DNA of 64,000 nt from assembly GCA_963827585.1 (NCBI GenBank), contig CAWHCK010000060.1:248001-312000 (forward strand). Direction: 5' to 3'. Below are positions 56,480 through 64,000 of this stretch, piece after piece. Numbering within the stretch: the first letter of the stretch is position 1; each line of letters opens with the position of its first letter. The translations under genes and the position numbers were made by a program. The notes beneath the pieces were generated by a model. It was not told the DNA's origin. It searched no databases and saw only the letters and a program-made list of their open reading frames with translations. Source of the stretch: VAZQ01 sp963827585 (GTDB lineage: Bacteria; Pseudomonadota; Alphaproteobacteria; Rhizobiales; Xanthobacteraceae).

Positions 56480-58039
56480 TCACTGCTTCGGCGGAATGGT
56501 GATGACGAGATAGCGCGCCGGCTTGCCCTCGACCCCGAGATAGCGGCGCGTGACCGTGATTTCCGTCCGCTTGCCCGGAGGAAACCGGTCCGCAATGGTG
56601 TTGGCGGACTCGATGCACCAGTCCCGCCGCAGCATGTCCCGCGGCTGCAGCGGACACAGCAGGACGATGCCGTCGCGGGCGATGCCCTCGTCGATCCCCG
56701 TGAGCTTCATGGTGTCGAACATGTGCGCGGCGGCCGGATGCTGGGCCGAATAGAAGGCGACGCCGTCGGTGAGCTCCTCAAGGCCGGCGAACACCTTGAA
56801 CGGCCGGTCGGTGGTCTCGCGCCACAGCCGCTCGAGCGGCTCCACCAAGGCCGAGGCGTGCGTGGAGCCCGCCGGCAGTCCCACGCGATGAAGACCGAAC
56901 GCGATCGCGGGGGCGACCGCCACCATGACGAACGGGAGCGCGACCGCGAGCGCGACCGCGCCGATGGCGTCGCGGCGGCTGATGGCGACGAGCGGCGAGG
57001 CGAGCAGCATGACCGGCAACAGCGTCCACGCCGACATCGACCACAGCGAGGTCAGGCGGAAGCCGATCAATGGTGCAACCACGGCCGGCGCCAGCAGCAC
57101 CGCCCAGAACGCCGCCGCCGCGAGCCTGCGCTCGGGCGCTGCCGGCCACACCATGTCCTTGACGGCTGCGCGGTTCGGCCGCGCGGCGAGTACCACGATG
57201 ATGAGCGGGACCGCGACATAGGCGAGGCTGCCGGCGAGGTAACCCAGCGCGTTGCGCAGGGTGGATGCGAACGAGGCGTCACCATGCACGACCGCCGCAT
57301 AGGAGAACGGCAGGAAATCGTTGGCGATGAGCCAAGCCATGTGCGGGGCGAGCGCCAGCGCGCCGACCGCAATCGTGACCCACGGCGCGGGGGAACGGAA
57401 ATAGGCCGCGCGCCGGGGGTCGAGCAGCGCCGCAAGGCCCAATCCCAGCAGCAGGAAGATCGACCAGTACTTGCCGTACATGGCGGCCGCGGCACCGAGC
57501 CCGGCGAGCGCCGCGTCAAGGCTGCGCCGCGTCTCGAACGAGCGCAGAAACCACAGCGTCGTCGCCGCCCATACCGGCATCAGGATCGAATTCGAGTTGA
57601 ACTTCAGCGCGTGGAAATTGAAGAAGGGCACCAGGGTGAGCAGCGCCAGTCCCAGGACGCGCTTTTCGCCGTCGAGAAAGCGGGCGGACAGCCGCCAGGC
57701 GATCCACAGCGCGAGGCCGACAGTCGCCATTGCGAGCAGGTAGTAGGCCCAGTCGGTGGTGGGGAAGATGGAGAACCAGGCGCGCACCACCGCCATCGCG
57801 AGCGGAGGATGCTTGGCGTAGCCCAGCGCCAGCTCGCGCGCGAACACGAACTGCTCGGACATGTCGATGTGGATGTCCTGGCTGCCCTTGGCGATGGCGG
57901 CATAAAGGGTCCAGAGCGCCACATAGCCCAGGAGCACCACGATCGCCGTGCGCTCGCGGCGCGCCGGATCGCAGAGCGCGTCGACCAGCCGCTCGATAAG
58001 GTCGCGGCCGCGGCGGCCGGCATCCGTCATGGCCGACAT
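56480..58039 (-). CDS. Glycosyltransferase family 39-like membrane protein
   Basis: The 519-residue protein has ten or more membrane helices and the family-39 (ArnT/PMT-like) pattern: an acidic residue in an early loop (KGSQDIHIDMSEQFVF), then YAKHPPLAMAVVRAWF with the HPP motif, and a large C-terminal periplasmic segment. These enzymes move a sugar from a lipid carrier to lipid A, protein or polysaccharide. The acceptor here is unknown. It is convergent with the deaminase gene. Confidence 0.82.
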   Translation of the reverse strand: MSAMTDAGRRGRDLIERLVDALCDPARRERTAIVVLLGYVALWTLYAAIAKGSQDIHIDMSEQFVFARELALGYAKHPPLAMAVVRAWFSIFPTTDWAYYLLAMATVGLALWIAWRLSARFLDGEKRVLGLALLTLVPFFNFHALKFNSNSILMPVWAATTLWFLRSFETRRSLDAALAGLGAAAAMYGKYWSIFLLLGLGLAALLDPRRAAYFRSPAPWVTIAVGALALAPHMAWLIANDFLPFSYAAVVHGDASFASTLRNALGYLAGSLAYVAVPLIIVVLAARPNRAAVKDMVWPAAPERRLAAAAFWAVLLAPAVVAPLIGFRLTSLWSMSAWTLLPVMLLASPLVAISRRDAIGAVALAVALPFVMVAVAPAIAFGLHRVGLPAGSTHASALVEPLERLWRETTDRPFKVFAGLEELTDGVAFYSAQHPAAAHMFDTMKLTGIDEGIARDGIVLLCPLQPRDMLRRDWCIESANTIADRFPPGKRTEITVTRRYLGVEGKPARYLVITIPPKQ

Positions 58040-58187
58040 GCAAGCTTTCCTGCCCGTTTTGCCCCCAATTCGGCGGCGAGGCTATGGCACGACCCGCCAA
58101 ACAGGTCCATATCTAGGGGCAGAATCGGCTCGCCATCGCTTTGCCGCATCGGCAGCCCATGCTGGAGGACTTGCTTCGGAGCTGCCC

Positions 58188-58979
58188 ATGTGCCGCTGGA
58201 TAGCCTATCGCGGCGAAACGATCCCGTTGGAACAGTATGTGACCGCCCCTGCCCACTCGCTGGTGGTGCAGAGCCAGCGGGCGCTGGAGTCGACCGCGGC
58301 CACCAACGGCGACGGCTTCGGCATGGGCTGGTACGGCGAGCATGCCGAGCCCGGGCTTTATCGCGAGGTCCGGCCGGCCTGGTCCGACGAGAATCTGCGC
58401 TACCTCTGCCGCCACATCCGCTCGCATCTCTATTTCGCCCATGTGCGCGCCTCCACCGGCACGCCGATCACGCGCCCGAACTGCCACCCGTTTGCCTGCG
58501 GCCGCTGGCTGTTCATGCACAACGGCCTGATCGGCAACTGGTCGCGCCTGCGCCGCAAGGTCGAGACGCTGATCCCCGACGCGTTCTACGGCTCGCGCGT
58601 CGGCACGACCAATTCGGAGGCGGTCTTTCTCGCCATCCTCGGGGCCGGTGGCGACAAGGATCCGGTGGGTGCGACCAAGCGGGTGCTGGCGGCGCTGACC
58701 GACATGGTCAGCACCAAGGACTACAAGGAGCCGCTGCGCTTCACGTCGGCGCTCGCCAACGGCCGCGACCTCTACGCCTTCCGCTACTCCGCCAACGACA
58801 ACGCCAACACGCTCTATTACCGGGAGTCCGGCGGCAACGTGGTGGTGGTGTCCGAGCCGCTCGACGAGGACCGCGCGCACTGGAAGCCGGTGCCGCCGGG
58901 TCACGCGATCGTGGCGCGGGACGGCGAGAAGGTCGCGCTCGAGCCGTTGCTCGTGGAGCAGCGGGTGGCGGCGGAGTGA
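58188..58979 (+). CDS. Class II glutamine amidotransferase
   Basis: The 263-residue protein starts MCRWIAYRGE; removal of Met would expose the nucleophile C2. Other class II (Ntn) features are NGDGFGMGWYG, FAHVRASTG and HPFACGRWLFMHNGLIGNW. It releases ammonia from glutamine or acts on related amides, like the YafJ/EgtC branch. No synthase partner is adjacent. The ATG is fixed by the required N-terminal Cys. Confidence 0.9.
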   Translation: MCRWIAYRGETIPLEQYVTAPAHSLVVQSQRALESTAATNGDGFGMGWYGEHAEPGLYREVRPAWSDENLRYLCRHIRSHLYFAHVRASTGTPITRPNCHPFACGRWLFMHNGLIGNWSRLRRKVETLIPDAFYGSRVGTTNSEAVFLAILGAGGDKDPVGATKRVLAALTDMVSTKDYKEPLRFTSALANGRDLYAFRYSANDNANTLYYRESGGNVVVVSEPLDEDRAHWKPVPPGHAIVARDGEKVALEPLLVEQRVAAE

Positions 58980-59066
58980 AGCACAGGCTCCGCGCTTGCG
59001 GGGAACCGCAACGCGCCCGACCGACCGTGCTTGCCGCTTGCGAACACGAATGCTAATGCGCGCACC

Positions 59067-60869
59067 ATGAATGCGGCCATCGACAATATTCGCAACTTTG
59101 CGATCATCGCCCACATCGACCACGGCAAGTCGACGCTGGCCGACCGGCTGATCCAGAGCACCGGCGGGCTGGCCGAGCGCGAGATGGTGGAGCAGGTGCT
59201 CAATTCCATGGACATCGAGCGCGAACGCGGCATCACCATCAAGGCGCAGACGGTGCGGCTCAATTACCGCGCCCGCGACGGCAAGGACTACGTGCTCAAC
59301 CTGATCGACACGCCGGGGCACGTCGATTTCGCCTACGAGGTCAACCGCTCGCTCGCCGCCTGCGAGGGCTCGCTGCTGGTGGTCGACGCCTCCCAGGGGG
59401 TGGAGGCGCAGACGCTCGCCAATGTCTATCAGGCCATCGACAACAACCATGAGGTCGTGCCGGTCCTCAACAAGGTCGACCTGCCGGCGGCCGAGCCGGA
59501 CAAGGTGAAGCAGCAGATCGAGGACGTGATCGGGCTCGACGCCTCGAATGCGATCCTGATCTCGGCCAAGACCGGCCTCAACGTGCCGGAGGTGCTCGAA
59601 AGCATCGTCACGCGCCTGCCGCCGCCCCAGGGCGACCGCGACGCTACCCTCAAGGCGCTGCTCGTCGACAGCTGGTACGACTCCTACCTCGGCGTCATCG
59701 TGCTCGTGCGCATCGTCGACGGGGTGCTCAAGAAGGGCGACCGCATTCGCATGATGGGTACCGGCGCAGCCTACGAGGTGGACCGCGTCGGCGTGTTCAC
59801 GCCGAAACTTCTCAATGTGGAGGAGCTCGGGCCTGGGGAGATCGGCTTTCTCACCGCCTCGATCAAGGAGGTGGCCGATACCCGGGTCGGCGACACCATC
59901 ACCGACGACCGCAAGCCGGTGAGCGAGGCCCTGCCCGGCTTCCGCCCGGCGATTCCGGTCGTGTTCTGCGGACTGTTTCCCGTGGACGCCGCGCAGTTCG
60001 AGGATTTGCGCGCGGCCATGGGCAAGCTTCGCCTCAACGACGCGAGCTTCAGCTACGAGATGGAGACATCGGCCGCGCTCGGCTTCGGCTTCCGCTGCGG
60101 CTTCCTCGGCCTCCTCCACCTCGAAATCATCCAGGAGCGGCTCGAGCGCGAGTTCAATCTCGACCTGATCGCGACCGCGCCGTCCGTCATCTACAGGATC
60201 AAGCTGCGGAATGGGCAGGAGATCGAGATCCACAATCCGGTCGACATGCCGGACGTGATGAGGATCGAGGAGATCCACGAGCCCTGGATCCGCGCGACCA
60301 TCCTCACCCCCGACGACTATCTCGGCAGCGTGCTCAAACTCTGCCAGGATCGCCGGGGCATCCAGATCGAGCTCACCTATGTCGGCAACCGCGCGATGGT
60401 GAAGTACGACCTGCCGCTCAACGAGGTGGTATTCGATTTCTACGACCGGCTGAAATCGGTGTCGAAAGGCTACGCCTCGTTCGACTACCACCTCACGGAC
60501 TTCCGCCCGGCCGATCTCGTCAAGATGCAGATCCTCGTGAACGCGGACCCGGTCGATGCGCTCGCCATGCTGGTGCACAAGACGCGCGCCGAGCAACGCG
60601 GCCGCGCGATGGTCGAAAAGCTCAAGGAGCTCATTCCCCCGCACATGTTCCAGGTGCCGATCCAGGCCGCCATCGGCGGCAAGATCATCGCGCGCGAGAC
60701 CGTGCGCGCCTTCCGCAAGGACGTGACCGCCAAATGCTACGGCGGCGATGTCACCCGCAAGCGCAAGCTCCTGGAGAAGCAGAAGGAAGGCAAGAAGCGC
60801 ATGCGTCAGTTCGGCAAGGTGGAAATTCCGCAGGAGGCCTTCATCGCGGCGCTGAAGGTGGACGTGTAG
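59067..60869 (+). CDS. lepA: Elongation factor 4 (LepA)
   Basis: The 600-residue protein is a translational GTPase: G1 AHIDHGKSTLADRLI, G2 RGITIKAQT, G3 DTPGHVDF, G4 NKVD, and the LepA-specific C-terminal domain (IGGKIIARETVRAFRKDVTAKC and KRKLLEKQKEGKKRM). It binds ribosomes and can back-translocate tRNAs. The ATG giving MNAAIDNIRNF is preferred to an earlier in-frame start. Confidence 0.96.
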   Translation: MNAAIDNIRNFAIIAHIDHGKSTLADRLIQSTGGLAEREMVEQVLNSMDIERERGITIKAQTVRLNYRARDGKDYVLNLIDTPGHVDFAYEVNRSLAACEGSLLVVDASQGVEAQTLANVYQAIDNNHEVVPVLNKVDLPAAEPDKVKQQIEDVIGLDASNAILISAKTGLNVPEVLESIVTRLPPPQGDRDATLKALLVDSWYDSYLGVIVLVRIVDGVLKKGDRIRMMGTGAAYEVDRVGVFTPKLLNVEELGPGEIGFLTASIKEVADTRVGDTITDDRKPVSEALPGFRPAIPVVFCGLFPVDAAQFEDLRAAMGKLRLNDASFSYEMETSAALGFGFRCGFLGLLHLEIIQERLEREFNLDLIATAPSVIYRIKLRNGQEIEIHNPVDMPDVMRIEEIHEPWIRATILTPDDYLGSVLKLCQDRRGIQIELTYVGNRAMVKYDLPLNEVVFDFYDRLKSVSKGYASFDYHLTDFRPADLVKMQILVNADPVDALAMLVHKTRAEQRGRAMVEKLKELIPPHMFQVPIQAAIGGKIIARETVRAFRKDVTAKCYGGDVTRKRKLLEKQKEGKKRMRQFGKVEIPQEAFIAALKVDV

Positions 60870-60881
60870 ACAAGCAGCGAA

Positions 60882-61160
60882 CTATTCCACCGCGTCGCCG
60901 ACCGGTCGCAACTGTCCTGCCTGTTGCATCTCGTCGTGCAGCGCGATTGGATCCCAATCGTAACCATTCGGCCAAGTCAATGCGCCGCTCTCGACAAACA
61001 CGCGTCGAAAATAAGCCGGGTCCTTCAGCGGTTCAAGCAGCGGTCCCGCCTCACCGGTGATGAAAGAAAAGTCGCGTTCGCCGACCGTATCGTCGGAGAA
61101 CTCTACCTTGAGTCGATAGTCTCCAATAGGCTCGGCTCTTCGCACCTTAATCATCGTCAT
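60882..61160 (-). CDS. DUF2442 domain protein
   Basis: The 92-residue product MTMIKVRRAEPIGDYRLKVE continues with SDDTVGERDF and ends with ALTWPNGYDWDPIALHDEM, the typical pattern of DUF2442; such proteins are sometimes linked to toxin-antitoxin pairs with DUF4160. No DUF4160 gene is seen here. The start is uncertain (61160, 61154 or 61196). It lies in tail-to-tail order with lepA. Confidence 0.82.
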   Translation of the reverse strand: MTMIKVRRAEPIGDYRLKVEFSDDTVGERDFSFITGEAGPLLEPLKDPAYFRRVFVESGALTWPNGYDWDPIALHDEMQQAGQLRPVGDAVE

Positions 61161-61200
61161 CGTCGTCAGGTCCCGCGATTCTCTCAAGAGGTTCATGCCA

Positions 61201-63039
61201 TTACCCCTCGGATCCGTGTTTGGCTCCCTGCCCGCGTCGTTGCGCGGGGCCGACGTCATGGAGGTTCAGCGCCGTATTGATAAGGGCAAGATGCGAGAAG
61301 GCTTGCGGAAAGTTGCCCACGAGCCGCTTCGCGCGCGGATCGTATTCCTCCGCCAGGAGGCCGACATCGTTGCGTAATGACAGGAGACGCTCGAACATGG
61401 CTTCAGCCTCCGCATCTCGGTTTTGCAGAGCATAGTTATCCGCGAGCCAAAAGCTGCAGGGCAGGAAGGCGCCGTCCCCTGGTGGCAGGCCATCCACGGC
61501 GGATTCCGTGGAGTAACGCAACACGAGGCCGTCGGCAATGAGCTCGCGTTCGATGGCCGCCACGGTACCAAGCACGTGCGGGTGGCCCGGCGGCAGGAAG
61601 CCAACCGTCGGGATCATCAGTAGGCTTGCGTCGAGCTCCGGCGCGCCGAAGCTCTGCGTGAAGGTGTTGCGGCTCGCGTCAAAGCCATGTCGGCAAATCT
61701 CGGCATGCATCCGATCGCGCACCGCGTGCCAGCGCTCGAGCGGGACGTCGTCGCACGGGAGTCGCTCGGCGTCGCGCAAGGTGCGGTCAAACGCGACCCA
61801 CGCCATTATCTTGGAGAATGTGAAATGTCGTCGCCCACCGCGCACCTCCCAGATGCCCTCGTCCGCTTCTTCCCAAGTCTGTTCGAGGTGTTCGATCAGG
61901 TTGAGCTGTAGCGCCCAGCCGGTCTGTATCGCGGGAAACTGCCTGCGCCCTTGATAGAGGGCATCGATAAGCTCGCCGTAGACGTCGAGCTGGAGCTGCC
62001 CGGCGGCGGCATTGCCGATACGCACCGGCGTCGAACCGTGATAGCCGGGGAGCCATGGCACTTCCAATTCGGGAAGCTGCCGCTCGCCGGCCACCCCGTA
62101 CATGATCTGGATCTGCGAGGGGCTGCCAGCTACGCTGCGCAGAAGCCAGTCGCGCCAGGCACGCGCCTCCTCGTAAAGGCCGGTGGACATCAGCGCCATC
62201 AGCGTCAGGGTGGCGTCGCGCAGCCAGCAGAAACGATAATCCCAGTTCCGCGACCCGCCGAGCTGCTCGGGCAGCGATGTCGTGGCGGCGGCGACGATGC
62301 CGCCGGTGGCCGAATAGGTCAGCGCCTTGAGCGTCAGGAGCGAGCGCAGGACCGGTTCCCGCCAGCGCCCGTTGTAACGGCATTGGGCCGCCCAGGCGCG
62401 CCAGAAGGCCTCCGTTTTCTCGAGCGCCACCCGCCACGGGATCCTCGCCGGCGGCGGCAGGTGCGACAGTCCGTACGTCATCACAAAGGGCACGCGTTGG
62501 CCCTTGGCGACGCTGAACTCGGCGACCGTGGCGAGATCCTGTCCGGAAAGCTTAACGGGACTACGGAGCACCACGCGGGTGGGGCCGGCGACGGCGGATA
62601 GACCGCTACCATCGTCGAGTTGCGTCACCCAGGGAACGGTGCGACCGTAGTCGAAGCGCAGCATCAGGTGCAGCCGCATCGCGACCTTCCCACGCCGACC
62701 CTCAACGATCCGGATGACGGACGAGCTCGTCCGCTGCATCGGCATGAAATCGATGATCGCCACGCACCCTTCGGCCGTCTCGAAGACGGTCTCAAGCACC
62801 ATAGTGCCATCTCGATACTTACGGCTGACACGCGGCGCGGGATCGGCAGGCGCAATGAGCCAGCGCCCATGGTGCGTCCTGCCGAGCAGGGCCGCGAAGC
62901 AGGCGCTGCTGTCGAAGCGCGGCCAGCAAAGCCAGTCTATGGAACCGTTGCGCCCGACGAGTGCGGCCGTCGTGCAGTCGCCGATGAGGGCGTAGTCCTC
63001 GATCGCGAGCGGAAGGTCGGAATTCTCGGACATGCCCAT
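61201..63039 (-). CDS. Glycoside hydrolase family 15 protein (glucoamylase/trehalase-like)
   Basis: The 612-residue protein has the (alpha/alpha)6-barrel pattern of GH15: IEDYALIGDCTTAALVGRNG and SIDWLCWPRFDSSACFAALL at the N-terminus, LGGSRNWDYRFCWLRDATLT, and the late segment DGAFLPCSFWLADNYAL. Many bacterial members hydrolyse trehalose or malto-oligosaccharides. It is divergent from a debranching-enzyme-like gene, which supports a role in glucan or trehalose use. No signal peptide is seen. Confidence 0.92.
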   Translation of the reverse strand: MGMSENSDLPLAIEDYALIGDCTTAALVGRNGSIDWLCWPRFDSSACFAALLGRTHHGRWLIAPADPAPRVSRKYRDGTMVLETVFETAEGCVAIIDFMPMQRTSSSVIRIVEGRRGKVAMRLHLMLRFDYGRTVPWVTQLDDGSGLSAVAGPTRVVLRSPVKLSGQDLATVAEFSVAKGQRVPFVMTYGLSHLPPPARIPWRVALEKTEAFWRAWAAQCRYNGRWREPVLRSLLTLKALTYSATGGIVAAATTSLPEQLGGSRNWDYRFCWLRDATLTLMALMSTGLYEEARAWRDWLLRSVAGSPSQIQIMYGVAGERQLPELEVPWLPGYHGSTPVRIGNAAAGQLQLDVYGELIDALYQGRRQFPAIQTGWALQLNLIEHLEQTWEEADEGIWEVRGGRRHFTFSKIMAWVAFDRTLRDAERLPCDDVPLERWHAVRDRMHAEICRHGFDASRNTFTQSFGAPELDASLLMIPTVGFLPPGHPHVLGTVAAIERELIADGLVLRYSTESAVDGLPPGDGAFLPCSFWLADNYALQNRDAEAEAMFERLLSLRNDVGLLAEEYDPRAKRLVGNFPQAFSHLALINTALNLHDVGPAQRRGQGAKHGSEG

Positions 63040-63435
63040 AGCAGACCCTTGGTCGTGATGCGCCTTGCTCAGGCCGAGCAGCTCACCGCATGGGCCACGA
63101 CCTCGTCTGTTGGCCGTCTCACATCAACGTGATCGGCCGCTCGTCGCATCGGGCTCGTCGGGGATGTGAATTTGCTGTCGAGAAGGTTCGCCGACATGAA
63201 AAAAGACACTGTGTCCATGCAGTCAATAAAGCACATCCCTGCGAGCAGGGCGATAATGCCGGCCTTGCGGACCCGATGCCAGTCAACAGTCCGGGGAACA
63301 ACCTCTTGGGGCCGCGGCGAACGCTCCGCATTCTCAACCGCGGCTGCACCGGTCTATGATCTGTGCCACGCATATTCGCTGCGCGCTACCCTCGACGGCT
63401 CCGCCGCGCCAAGCGGCGACCATAAGGAGCACATC
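63040..63435. other. 396-bp divergent intergenic region
   Basis: No gene is recognisable between the GH15 gene and the debranching-like gene. The region should hold promoters for both. I see no clear hairpin repeat or operator in it. Confidence 0.5.
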
Positions 63436-64000
63436 GTGTCGTTCAAGGTTCACGTCGGCCCGCCACAGATTGCCATCCACCAGGGACAGACGGTGCTGGT
63501 CAGCGAGCCAGACGGGCAGATCAATTGGCCGAGCGAGAAGGGTCTGTACTTTCGCGACACGCGGATCATCAGCAACTGGGCGATTTACGCCAACGGCGAA
63601 TCTTGGGAACTGCTCAACGGCGGTCCTGTGAGCTACTACGCGGCACGCATCTTCCTTACCAACCGAACCATCCTCACCGAAGACGGCACGATTCTCCCGC
63701 GCACCCTCGGCCTTACCATCAGTCGATCGATCGGCGGCGGCCTGCATGAGGATCTCGACATCACCAACAACAGCATGAAGCCGGTGCGTTTTCAGCTCGA
63801 GATCGCTTTCCGGTGTGACTTTGCCGACATCTTCGAGGTGAAGTCGGGCCGTATCGTACGCCGTGGCCAAATCACGACTGAATGGTCGGAGCGACAGCAA
63901 CGGGTCCGCACTTCGTATTCGAACCGAGATTTTCATCGTGCAGTGACAACGTTTGTTTTGCGCGCCCCCAGCAAGGCCGTTTCCGCCAATGGGCGGCTCA
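63436..64000 (+). CDS. Glycogen-debranching-enzyme-like protein, N-terminal part
   Basis: The frame is open to the right edge (188 residues seen). The text includes QTVLVSEPDGQINWPSEKGL, YFRDTRIISNW and FRCDFADIFEVKSG, typical of the N-terminal domain of bacterial amylo-alpha-1,6-glucosidase family proteins. AAGGAG lies six bases before the GTG at 63436. It is paired divergently with the GH15 gene, a common arrangement in rhizobia and relatives. The rest of the gene lies outside the window. Confidence 0.85.
   Translation, partial: MSFKVHVGPPQIAIHQGQTVLVSEPDGQINWPSEKGLYFRDTRIISNWAIYANGESWELLNGGPVSYYAARIFLTNRTILTEDGTILPRTLGLTISRSIGGGLHEDLDITNNSMKPVRFQLEIAFRCDFADIFEVKSGRIVRRGQITTEWSERQQRVRTSYSNRDFHRAVTTFVLRAPSKAVSANGRL

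Noticed and set aside
55682..59056. Long plus-strand open frame of over 1100 codons
   Set aside because: It overlaps the deaminase, GT39 and amidotransferase genes in wrong frames and has a repetitive, charged composition typical of GC-rich shadow frames.
58113..60644. Minus-strand open frame of about 840 codons across lepA
   Set aside because: lepA on the plus strand is certain; the opposite frame is a GC-driven shadow.

Overview
The window is high-GC DNA from an alphaproteobacterium of the order Hyphomicrobiales (Rhizobiales), probably near the Bradyrhizobium/Xanthobacteraceae group. The main reason is the gene set pckA, chvI-chvG-hprK, a mannose-type EIIA, HPr and ahcY, an arrangement typical of that order. 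The ribosomal and membrane-insertion cluster rpmH-rnpA-yidC-engB and many GC-rich palindromic intergenic repeats fit the same group. The family assignment is inference; no 16S rRNA gene is present.

Layout. 1-12.5 kb: catabolic genes: the end of a formamidase-type amidase, an FAD oxidoreductase, an SDR, a TRAP transporter (dctM, dctQ, dctP), aerobic-type indolepyruvate oxidoreductase (iorA, iorB), a cysteine-dioxygenase-like enzyme and a four-domain rhodanese. 12.5-14.3 kb: a racemase-like protein and a cysteine-cluster protein. 14.4-18.4 kb: a very large multidomain cell-wall hydrolase with ankyrin repeats, and an AlgH-like protein with a signal peptide. 18.6-29.4 kb: an accessory, defence-like island holding a TIR-WD40 protein, a TIR-nSTAND-WD40 protein with 14 WD40 blades, a small secreted protein, a patatin phospholipase paired with a SLOG-like protein, and a degraded WD40 remnant. 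The island stops at a tRNA-Arg(ACG) gene whose 3' end faces it. 29.7-33.7 kb: a sensor kinase, a MerA-like flavoprotein and a TVP38 membrane protein. 33.8-41.7 kb: rpmH-rnpA-yidC-engB and argB, separated by three opposite-strand catabolic genes. 41.9-48.6 kb: an aldo/keto reductase, pckA, tandem paralogous hydrolases, a DCC protein and a heme-utilisation-like protein. 48.8-54.8 kb: chvI-chvG-hprK-EIIA-HPr and ahcY. 55-64 kb: an adenosine-deaminase-like protein, a GT39 protein, a class II glutamine amidotransferase, lepA, a DUF2442 protein, a GH15 glucoamylase-like enzyme and the start of a debranching-enzyme-like gene that runs off the end.

The most interesting part is 18.6-29.4 kb. Two different TIR proteins carrying long WD40 propellers lie beside a patatin and a SLOG-like protein, next to a tRNA gene. 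By analogy with Thoeris, CBASS and STAND systems this could be a nucleotide-signalling immune locus: TIR enzymes make a signal, the SLOG-like protein senses it, and the patatin attacks membranes. That mechanism is inference.

Caution: at least nine genes, including ahcY, are broken by apparent single-base shifts, often insertions. The pattern looks like sequence error rather than decay, so coordinates of those genes span all the fragments.
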